Of a stretch of 64,000 nucleotides of DNA, positions 7,211-14,119 are shown one piece after another. Below the pieces are notes generated by a model that was not told the origin of the DNA, searched no databases, and saw only the letters and a list, made by a program, of their open reading frames with translations. A program made the position numbers and the translations under genes. The stretch spans positions 1 through 64,000 of the forward strand of contig JARKNV010000073.1 of assembly GCA_029976065.1 (NCBI GenBank), written 5' to 3'. The stretch comes from Selenomonadales bacterium (GTDB taxonomy: Bacteria; Bacillota; Negativicutes; Sporomusales; UBA7701). Position 1 is the stretch's first letter, and each line of letters begins with the position of its first letter.

Positions 7211-10200
7211 CTAACGTCCTTCGCTCGCCAATTCGCCGAGCACCTTGGCCAGCCAATCCAGCACCGGCACGGCCAGCTTGCCCGTCCGCAGGCGGATCGT
7301 TTCCGGCGGGCCGGGCAAAATCTTCAGGCGGGTGGGATACCTTTCCTTGACTGCCATGATATTTTCCACCGCCACCTGCGGCTGGTCGCCGAAAGTAATC
7401 TCCACCCGGTCGGCGTACTCCACCACCGCCCGGGCGCCGATCCTGCGGGCCATATTCTTCAGCCGGGCCACCGCCAGCAGATTCATAACCGGCCTGGTCG
7501 GCTCGCCGAAGCGGTCGACCAGCTCGTCGACAATCTCGCCGATATCGGCCTCGCTCCTGATCGCCGCAATGCGCTGATACACTTCAATCTTATGCATTGC
7601 ATCGCCGATATAGTCGCCGTCCAGATACGCATCGACATTAAATTCCAGCACCGGCTCGGGCGGCGGCTCAACCGCCCGCCCCTCGCGGAGCTCCGCCACC
7701 GCCTCGTCCAGCAGCCGGCAATACATCTCGAACCCGACGCTCACGATATGCCCGTGCTGCTGGGAGCCCAGCAGATTGCCGGCCCCGCGGATCTCCAGGT
7801 CGCGCATCGCGATTTTGAAGCCCGCCCCCAGCTCGGCGAACTCCTTGATCGCCTGCAGGCGCTTCTCCGCCACCTCGGTCAGCACCTTCTCGCGGCGGTA
7901 AGTGAAATAAGCGTAGGCCAGCCGGGGCGACCGGCCCACCCGGCCGCGCATCTGGTAAAGCTGCGACAGCCCGAAGCGGTCGCCGTCGTACACGATGATC
8001 GTATTGGCGTTCGGCACATCCAGCCCGTTCTCGATAATGCTCGTACACACGAGCACATCGTAACGCCCCTCGTAAAACTCCAGCATCACCTGCTCCAAAA
8101 GCTCCTCCGCCATCTGGCCGTGAGCCACCTTGATCCGCGCGTCCGGCAGCATCTCGGCCAGCCGCTCCGCTATGCGGTCGATGCTCTGCACGCGGTTATA
8201 AACGAAATAAACCTGCCCGCCGCGCTTCAGCTCGCGCCTGACGGCGTCGCGGATTATCTCCTCGTCGTACTCCACCACATACGTCTGCACCGGCAGCCGG
8301 TCCTCGGGCGGCGTCTCGATGATGCTCATATCCCGCACCCCCACCAGCGACATATGGAGCGTGCGGGGAATGGGCGTGGCGGTCAGCGTCAGCACATCCA
8401 CGTTCGTCCGCCACCTCTTCAGCTTCTCCTTCTGGGCCACGCCGAAGCGCTGCTCCTCGTCCACGATTAAGAGCCCCAGATCCTTGAACGTCACGTCCCC
8501 CTGCAGAATGCGGTGGGTGCCGATCAGCACGTCGACCCGGCCCTCGGCCGTGCGGGCGGCCACCTCGCGCTGCTCCCGCGGGCTGCGGAAGCGGCTGATA
8601 ACCTCCACCACCGGCCCGAAACCGGCGAAGCGGGCGCTGAACGTCTGGTAATGCTGCTGCGCCAGTACCGTCGTAGGCACAAGCACCGCCACCTGCTTGC
8701 CGCTCACCACCGCCTTGAAAGCCGCCCGCAGCGCCACCTCCGTCTTGCCGAACCCCACGTCGCCGCACAGCAGGCGGTCCATGGGCGTCCCGCTCTCCAT
8801 ATCCTTCTTGATCTCGGCCAGGGCCGTCAGTTGATCCGGCGTCTCCTCGAACGGGAACGCCTCCTCGAACTCGCCCTGCCAGGGCGTATCCGCCTCGAAC
8901 GCAACCCCCGCGCTCACCTGGCGCTCGGCATACAGCGCCAGCAGCTCCTTCGCCAGGTCGGTCGCGGCCGACTTCGCCCTCGTCTTGGCCTTCAGCCAGT
9001 CGCTGCCCCCCATGCGGGTAAGGCGCGGCGCCTCGCCCTCCGAACCGATATACTTCTGCAGCAGATGCACCTGGTCGGTCGGCACGAACAGCTTATCCTC
9101 GCCCGCGTAGCGGACCAGGAAATAATCCTTGTGCACGCCGCCGACCTCCAGCGTCTCCACCCCGGCGTACTTGCCGATGCCGTGATTCACGTGCACCACA
9201 TAATCGCCCACGTTGATATCGCGGAAATAGGCGATCTGCCTGTCCTTCGCCACCCGCGGCAGGCGGCGCTTCTTCTGCCGCCCGAAAATATCCAGCTCCG
9301 TCACCGCCGCCAGGCCGGCGTGGGGCAGCTCGAACCCCGCCGCCAGCGTAAGCGTCGTCACCAGCACCGTCCCGCCAACCAGCGTCGCGGGGTTTGCGGC
9401 GTACATCGCCCTCACCCCCTCGGCCGCCAAGCTCTTCTGCAGCGCCATCGCCTTCTCGGCCCCCGCCATGAAAATCACCGTGCTCCGGTCGCGGGCCTGC
9501 CAGCCCTTCAGCTCGTCCACCAGCATATCCATCTGGCGGTGGAACGGCGGCACCCCCTTCGCGGTGATGCTGATGATCTCGGCCGGCTCGGCGTGCGGCA
9601 CCCGCTGCAGCATCAGCGAAACATACAGCACATTATGGGCCTTCGCCGCCGCCGTCAGATCGCCCCAGGCAAACACCTGCTTCCTGATCTCCGGGTTCTC
9701 CTTCGTCAGGCGGCTGATCTGCTCCCGGACGCGGGTCGGCTCGTCGAACACCACGCTCGTCCCGGCCGCCAGGTACGACAGAAAAGACGCCGACCGCGCC
9801 GCGTGCTCCGGCTCCGCCAACGGCAGCACGTCCGCCAGCGGCAGATTGCCCTGCGACCGCTGCGTCGCCGGGTCGAACTCCCGGAGCGAATCGATCTCGT
9901 CGCCCCACAGCTCCAGCCGCAGCGGCGCCTCGCGGTTCACGGGGAAAACATCCACGATCCCGCCGCGCACGCTGAACTGGCCGCGGCTGTCCACCCGGTC
10001 GGCCCGCTCGTAGCCGAACCGCACCAGCGCCGCCAGCAGATCGTCGCGCCCCAGCGTAGCCCCCGGCGCCAGCGTAAGCCGTCCGGCGAGGAAATCCTCC
10101 TTGGGCAGCACCTTCTGCATCGCCGCCTCCGCGCCCGCCAGCACGATCACCCGCTCGCCCCGGGCCAGGCGGCCGAGCACGTCCATGCGTACGGCCGCCA

Positions 10201-10498
10201 GCTCGATACTGCGGGCGGCGGCGGTAAAAGTCACGATATCCAGCGGCGGCAGCTCCAGCACCGGCGTATCCGGCAGCAGCGCCCCCAAATCGGCGGCCAG
10301 CTCCCCCACCGCCTCGCGGCCGGCGGTCACGATCACCGTCGGCCGGGGATGGGCGCGGAAACACGCGGCCAGCACCGCCGTCTTGGCCGTTCCCGTCACC
10401 CCGTACACCAAACTCTGGCGGGCGGAAGCGACGAACGCATCCACCGTCCTCGCCACCATCTGATCCTTGCGCATTGCCTGTAAAAAAAAGTCCATCAA
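7211..10498 (-). CDS. mfd: Transcription-repair coupling factor Mfd
   Basis: 1095 aa, near the usual 1150. A UvrB-like N-terminal region, including a degenerate nucleotide-binding loop (VYGVTGTAKT), is followed by the RNA polymerase interaction domain (GDYVVHVNHGIGKY, near 430-444). The superfamily 2 translocase follows, with motif I GDVGFGKTE (579-587) and DEEQ (680-683), then the TRCF C-terminal domain. Mfd removes RNA polymerase stalled at lesions and recruits UvrA; in Bacillus it also influences gene expression. It sits between fin and spoVT exactly as in Bacillus. The start at 10498 gives a normal N-terminus. Confidence 0.98.
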   Translation of the reverse strand: MMDFFLQAMRKDQMVARTVDAFVASARQSLVYGVTGTAKTAVLAACFRAHPRPTVIVTAGREAVGELAADLGALLPDTPVLELPPLDIVTFTAAARSIELAAVRMDVLGRLARGERVIVLAGAEAAMQKVLPKEDFLAGRLTLAPGATLGRDDLLAALVRFGYERADRVDSRGQFSVRGGIVDVFPVNREAPLRLELWGDEIDSLREFDPATQRSQGNLPLADVLPLAEPEHAARSASFLSYLAAGTSVVFDEPTRVREQISRLTKENPEIRKQVFAWGDLTAAAKAHNVLYVSLMLQRVPHAEPAEIISITAKGVPPFHRQMDMLVDELKGWQARDRSTVIFMAGAEKAMALQKSLAAEGVRAMYAANPATLVGGTVLVTTLTLAAGFELPHAGLAAVTELDIFGRQKKRRLPRVAKDRQIAYFRDINVGDYVVHVNHGIGKYAGVETLEVGGVHKDYFLVRYAGEDKLFVPTDQVHLLQKYIGSEGEAPRLTRMGGSDWLKAKTRAKSAATDLAKELLALYAERQVSAGVAFEADTPWQGEFEEAFPFEETPDQLTALAEIKKDMESGTPMDRLLCGDVGFGKTEVALRAAFKAVVSGKQVAVLVPTTVLAQQHYQTFSARFAGFGPVVEVISRFRSPREQREVAARTAEGRVDVLIGTHRILQGDVTFKDLGLLIVDEEQRFGVAQKEKLKRWRTNVDVLTLTATPIPRTLHMSLVGVRDMSIIETPPEDRLPVQTYVVEYDEEIIRDAVRRELKRGGQVYFVYNRVQSIDRIAERLAEMLPDARIKVAHGQMAEELLEQVMLEFYEGRYDVLVCTSIIENGLDVPNANTIIVYDGDRFGLSQLYQMRGRVGRSPRLAYAYFTYRREKVLTEVAEKRLQAIKEFAELGAGFKIAMRDLEIRGAGNLLGSQQHGHIVSVGFEMYCRLLDEAVAELREGRAVEPPPEPVLEFNVDAYLDGDYIGDAMHKIEVYQRIAAIRSEADIGEIVDELVDRFGEPTRPVMNLLAVARLKNMARRIGARAVVEYADRVEITFGDQPQVAVENIMAVKERYPTRLKILPGPPETIRLRTGKLAVPVLDWLAKVLGELASEGR

Positions 10499-10519
10499 GC
10501 ACCTCGCATGCCGAAAAGA

Positions 10520-10539
10520 GGCTTTGCGAACGCAAAGCC
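10520..10539 (-). terminator. Hairpin between fin and mfd
   Basis: GGCTTTGCG/CGCAAAGCC with a 2-nt centre, followed on the minus strand by TCTTTT. It could end fin transcripts or attenuate read-through into mfd. Confidence 0.55.
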
Positions 10540-10650
10540 CCGTTAATACTCATTCTAACACAAAGTATTAGCCGGCGAAACCAAATATTACAACATATTT
10601 CGCACAAACGCGGGTGCCCCGTCCCACCGGACCGCATCCGGAGGCCGCTT

Positions 10651-10896
10651 TCAGTGCAGCAGGCCCGGCCCCGGGCCGGCCGGCGGCGCGCTGCCGGCCG
10701 CCAGGCCCATCGCCTCGATGCACGCGTCGCACAGCGACTGCACATAAAGAGTGCCGCTCGCCTCGTCGTACCTGATAATCTCCTGCCGCTCCTCGCCGGT
10801 CAGGCAGTCGAAGCCGAACCGCTCCTCATCGAGCGCGGCCACCTCGATCGTATCGATCGGCTCGCCGCAATTGTCGCAGCTGTAATGGATTCTCAT
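10651..10896 (-). CDS. fin: Anti-sigma-F factor Fin family (YabK)
   Basis: 81 aa. IHYSCDNCG at the N-terminus and SLCDACIEAM near the C-terminus give two CxxC pairs for a zinc site. The middle FDCLTGEERQEIIRYDE matches the conserved GFQxLTxEERxDMIxY block of Bacillus Fin. Fin binds sigma-F in the forespore and helps switch control to sigma-G. Its position directly upstream of mfd is the same as yabK in Bacillus, which supports the call strongly. The Pro/Gly-rich tail (SAPPAGPGPG) is specific to this copy. No promoter was identified with confidence. Confidence 0.88.
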   Translation of the reverse strand: MRIHYSCDNCGEPIDTIEVAALDEERFGFDCLTGEERQEIIRYDEASGTLYVQSLCDACIEAMGLAAGSAPPAGPGPGLLH

Positions 10897-10921
10897 GGCG
10901 TCTCCCTTTCCGGTCCGAATG

Positions 10922-11302
10922 CTATGCGCTCATGCGGACCAAAGCCGCATTCCAGGCGATATGGGCCGCCGCCGCCGCCCCCAGGGCGAGCGCGAGGCTG
11001 CCGGTCACATACAGCGTCCCCACCGTCAGGCCGCCGAACAGGCTGTGCCCCGCCACGCTCAAAAGCGCCGCCGCCGGGCCGTTTCCCGGGCTCGTGCGCC
11101 AGTCGTAGCCCGCCTCGATAATCCCGAACAGCGCATGCGTCAGCAAGATGTCCGCCCCCAGATAAAAAGCCGGCACCGTCTTCGCCGCCTCCTCGATCGC
11201 CGGCCCCCAGCCGATGATCGCCTTCGGGCCGGCGTACCGGAGCGCCGCGCGGTTAAGCAGGAAACTCAGCGCCGCCATCAGGACGGCGAGAACATAGGCC
11301 AA
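10922..11302 (-). CDS. Small PrsW-like intramembrane protein
   Basis: 126 aa, very hydrophobic, with about four membrane helices. The start is a TTG at 11302 with GGAGG eight bases upstream; the first ATG would lose the first helix. The motif set is that of the PrsW/CPBP proteases: EEAAK (37-41, an EExxK motif), FGIIE (59-63, FxxxE), a His at 86 and HIAWN (114-118). PrsW cleaves an anti-sigma factor in Bacillus. This protein is roughly half the usual length, so it may be a minimal protease or a non-catalytic relative. It lies 25 bp upstream of fin on the same strand and could be co-transcribed. Confidence 0.55.
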   Translation of the reverse strand: MAYVLAVLMAALSFLLNRAALRYAGPKAIIGWGPAIEEAAKTVPAFYLGADILLTHALFGIIEAGYDWRTSPGNGPAAALLSVAGHSLFGGLTVGTLYVTGSLALALGAAAAAHIAWNAALVRMSA

Positions 11303-11463
11303 ATCTTGTCCCTCCGGCGGAAATTTTTGCTAACCCTATTATTGCCGCCGTCCCTGCGCCATATACAAACAAAGCGGCGGAAACAACCTTCCCGCCGCTC
11401 GTAATTGCCCTATAGCAGAAAACGCAGTCTCTGGGTGCGCCGTACCTAACTGCACAAGCCAGA

Positions 11464-11642
11464 GGCCGTTCAGAAGTGCCCAGATGCAAGGCACACCGGA
11501 GGATGGCCCACGACGGCGTACTTGGTTGCGTACGTCGAGTGGGCCATCCGAGGAGCAAGTGCGCCCCTCTTAGCGCTTCAGCGGTTAGAGGGGCGGCCTA
11601 CCCCTTGCGGGTACGCCGCAGATGGGTGCTACTGGGCGGCCG
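11464..11642. repeat. Palindromic repeat A, inverted and interrupted copy (copy 5)
   Basis: The outer parts (GGCCGTTCAGAAG, CAGATGCAAGGC, and GCCGCAGATGGG at the far end) match repeat A read on the opposite strand. Between GAGGAGCAA and GCCGCAGATGGG there is an extra ~55-bp block, 11559-11613, holding a second palindrome (11562-11595). The stretch 11303-11463 contains no recognisable gene, and the whole gap to 11645 is non-coding. Confidence 0.75.
11562..11595. repeat. Palindrome D inside repeat A copy 5
   Basis: CGCCCCTCTTAGCGCT and its near-perfect complement with a 2-nt centre. A second copy is at 22887-22920, which shows it is a separate repeat that landed inside repeat A. Confidence 0.75.
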
Positions 11643-11645
11643 ACA

Positions 11646-12512
11646 CTACGGCAGGAACTGGAGCGGATTCACCGGCTGCCCGTTCACCCTCACCTCGAAA
11701 TGCAGGTGCGCCCCGAACGAATAGCCCGTATCCCCCACATAGCCGAGCCGCTGGCCGGCCGCCACATGCTGGCCGCCCTCCACCACGTAATCGTCCAGGT
11801 GGGCGTACAGCGTCGCGATCCCCTGGCCGTGCTCGATCATCACCGTATACCCATAGCCGCCGTACCAGCCGGCGAACGCCACCCGCCCGGCCCTGGCCGC
11901 CCGCACCGGCGAACCCGCCTCGGCGGCGATGTCGATCCCCGCATGGTGGCGGCCCCAACGGTAGCCGAACGGCGAAGTGATCTCGCCCGCCGCCGGCCAC
12001 GCGAACCGCTGGCCGTACGCGCGGGACACCGCCTCGCCGCGGGGCCGGCCGCCGGGAATGAACAACCTCTCGCCCACCGCCAGCGCGTCGCCCTCGCGCC
12101 CGTTGGCCGCCTGAATCGCGGCCACGCCGACGCCGTACGCCCGCGACAGCGCCCACAGCGTGTCGCCGGCCGCCACCACGTGCAGCGCCCCCTTCTGCGG
12201 CAGCACGACAAGCTCGTCCCCCGGATGGATGAGCTCGTCCGCCTCCGGATTGGCGCCCAGCAAAGTATCGACATCGATGGCGTACCGGGCGGCGATCGCG
12301 CTGAGGCTCTCACCCGCCGCCACCGTATGCACCCTCACCGCCGGCCTGGCCGTCGGCGCCGCCTCCCGGGCGACTGGCGCCGCCGCCGGGCCCGGCGCCT
12401 GCACAGCCGCTGCCGGCGTCCCGGCCGGTCCGGCCGCCGGCATGGCCAGGTGCCCGAACAGCACCACCGCGGCCGCCAGCGCAAACGCAACCAGTACCTG
12501 CATCAGCATCAC
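11646..12512 (-). CDS. LysM-LysM-M23 peptidoglycan endopeptidase
   Basis: 288 aa. A hydrophobic N-terminal segment (1-20) acts as signal or anchor, then a Pro/Ala-rich linker. Two LysM modules follow (about 61-105 and 110-153) and bind peptidoglycan. A C-terminal LytM/M23 domain carries the zinc ligands H190-xxx-D194 and the HLH pair (269-271), with H238 in the active site. All catalytic residues are present, so it should cut peptide cross-links in the wall. In spore formers such proteins serve growth, division or engulfment. It lies alone between two repeat elements, ending next to copy 5 of repeat A. Confidence 0.93.
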   Translation of the reverse strand: MMLMQVLVAFALAAAVVLFGHLAMPAAGPAGTPAAAVQAPGPAAAPVAREAAPTARPAVRVHTVAAGESLSAIAARYAIDVDTLLGANPEADELIHPGDELVVLPQKGALHVVAAGDTLWALSRAYGVGVAAIQAANGREGDALAVGERLFIPGGRPRGEAVSRAYGQRFAWPAAGEITSPFGYRWGRHHAGIDIAAEAGSPVRAARAGRVAFAGWYGGYGYTVMIEHGQGIATLYAHLDDYVVEGGQHVAAGQRLGYVGDTGYSFGAHLHFEVRVNGQPVNPLQFLP

Positions 12513-12599
12513 CCCGCTTTTGGACTACCCTTACTATCATAAGCGGGGGGTTGCTGTTTTATGCATGTTATGGTTCCGGCTCCCTCCAATGGAAAGGGC

Positions 12600-12718
12600 G
12601 ACCGTTGATAAGCCCCCATCTGCTGTGTTATCCCTGCGGGCGCTTGCTAGCGTACGCACCGAGTACGCGTCGCTTCGCGTCCTCGGGATGCCTTGCATCT
12701 GGGGGCTTCTGAACGGTC
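12600..12718. repeat. Palindromic repeat A, copy 2
   Basis: Ends GACCGTTGATAAGC and GCTTCTGAACGGTC are inverted repeats. The interior is more diverged than in other copies (TGTGTTATCCCTGCGGG where others have GGCGTTGCTCCTC), yet the long hairpin is kept. Confidence 0.85.
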
Positions 12719-12735
12719 GCGGCCTATTCACCGCG

Positions 12736-12772
12736 AAAAAAAAAAGCCGCCGGCGCGGAACGCGCCGGCGGC
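12736..12772 (-). terminator. Terminator of the Cys-rich protein gene
   Basis: A 12-bp perfect GC stem (GCCGCCGGCGCG) with loop gaa and ten A residues on the + side, i.e. a T10 run on the minus strand. Confidence 0.95.
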
Positions 12773-12790
12773 TTGTCGTATTCTCAATTG

Positions 12791-13420
12791 TCAACGGCGG
12801 TGCGAGCGGCGGCCGGGGCCGATCTCGATCGTCGCGAACGCCTTGACTGCCTCCAGGTCCTCCTCCGTCTTGGCGGCGATAACCCGCCGGCCGTTGCAGT
12901 GCACACACACCAACTCGATCGAATCGGGCTGCACGTCGGCCTCGATGATATTGCCGCCGCACCGGCAGTACACCCCGCCGCGTTCGGCGATATCATGGAC
13001 CTTGTTCAACACCTCGAACATCACCTGCGGATTATCGACATACTCCTCGCTCGTCATATCGCGAACCATGCTGTCGAATTCCCGCTGCTGGACGGCGATG
13101 GCCTGCTCGATGGCCCGCCGCTCGCCGCTGAAGCCAAGCTCGAGATTGGCGGCCGCACAGTAAATCTTATTCACGCGGCCCTGCCAGAAATCCTTGACAT
13201 CCACGCATACGATATGGCTCGTCTCGCAGACCACGCACGGTATATCGAGAAGGTACTGGTCGTGGCCCACCCCGGACACGGTCGCCAAACGCTGGCCGCA
13301 GCCGCAGGTGAGCTCGCTCCCCACCGAACTCTTCAAAGTAAAGCGGGATATGTCATGCATCTCGATCTTGCCGCAGCGCGAACAATACAGCGCCAGCGTG
13401 GAAACCGTATTGATGAGCAT
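12791..13420 (-). CDS. Cys-rich zinc-ribbon-like protein, unknown function
   Basis: 209 aa that I do not recognise. Four Cys clusters are visible: CSRCG near residue 13, CGCGQ near 39, CVVC near 62 and, after a helical middle, CRCGG and CVHCNG near 151-176. This looks like two or more zinc ribbons at each end of a helical linker. No signal peptide or membrane span is present, so it is probably cytoplasmic. It is upstream of a strong terminator and about 190 bp downstream of spo0F on the same strand, but spo0F has its own terminator, so it is likely a single-gene unit. The pattern suits nucleic-acid or metal binding. Confidence 0.7.
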   Translation of the reverse strand: MLINTVSTLALYCSRCGKIEMHDISRFTLKSSVGSELTCGCGQRLATVSGVGHDQYLLDIPCVVCETSHIVCVDVKDFWQGRVNKIYCAAANLELGFSGERRAIEQAIAVQQREFDSMVRDMTSEEYVDNPQVMFEVLNKVHDIAERGGVYCRCGGNIIEADVQPDSIELVCVHCNGRRVIAAKTEEDLEAVKAFATIEIGPGRRSHRR

Positions 13421-13533
13421 TTAAATCCCCCCTCCCCTCTAGGTACTTCGCCGGTAAGGAAAAATCTCCTGCCGCCGGCGAAGAATTGGCCGTGAACACA
13501 ACGCCCCCGGCCGGGGAAAAAGCCGCGCCGAAC

Positions 13534-13558
13534 AAAACCCGGGGCTCGTCAGCCCCGG
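13534..13558 (-). terminator. Terminator of spo0F
   Basis: CCGGGGC/GCCCCGG stem with a 6-nt loop and TTTT on the minus strand, 50 bp past the stop codon. A second GC hairpin (GCCGCGGCC, 13570-13594) lies between. Confidence 0.8.
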
Positions 13559-13607
13559 ATGCCGGGCATGCCGCGGCCGTAAAAGGCCGCGGCCCGTCCC
13601 GCCGAAA

Positions 13608-14006
13608 CTAGCCGATCGCCAGCCGCTCCGGCTGGCCGGCAGCCAGATTGCGGCTGATCATTTCGCACAGGGCCAGAATATCGAACGGTTTGGTGATATA
13701 ATCGGCGGCGCCGATCTCCTTGGCCTCGGTGACGAGATCGAGCTCGCCGTAAGCCGTCATCATGATAACCCGCTCGCCGATGCCGAGGCGGCGGAGCTCG
13801 CGCAACGTCTCGATGCCGTCCATGCCGGGCATCTTCATATCCATGAGAATAAGCGCCGGCCGGTTGTCGCGGGCCTTCTGCAGGCCGTCGTAACCGTTGG
13901 CCGCCTCCAGCACCGCGTAGCCCTCTTCCTGCAGAACCTCCGTCAGCAGTCGCCGGATGCCCGGCTGATCGTCGATTACAAGCACCATAGGCCTTTTCGC
14001 TGCCAT
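13608..14006 (-). CDS. spo0F: Sporulation phosphorelay response regulator Spo0F
   Basis: 132 aa, a lone receiver domain. The ATG at 14006 has GGAGG nine bases upstream; longer readings start in non-coding sequence. Acidic pocket D12-D13, phosphoacceptor D56 (LMDMKMPGMDG), T84 and K106 are all present. The stretches DDQPGIRRLLTEV and MMTAYGELD are close to Bacillus Spo0F. Spo0F takes phosphate from sensor kinases and hands it to Spo0B or directly onward to Spo0A. No kinase is adjacent, but a KinA-type kinase lies at 37.5 kb. The call is strong but a similar single-domain regulator cannot be wholly excluded. Confidence 0.88.
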   Translation of the reverse strand: MAAKRPMVLVIDDQPGIRRLLTEVLQEEGYAVLEAANGYDGLQKARDNRPALILMDMKMPGMDGIETLRELRRLGIGERVIMMTAYGELDLVTEAKEIGAADYITKPFDILALCEMISRNLAAGQPERLAIG

Positions 14007-14119
14007 ACTTGAAACCTCCCGCCGACTAAACTGTATCCTCTCTATTCCCCACCCGCCGACAATTCTCCTCCTAGAAATTGGAAAAAAATCACCATTTTCA
14101 AAAATTTTTTCACCGACCG

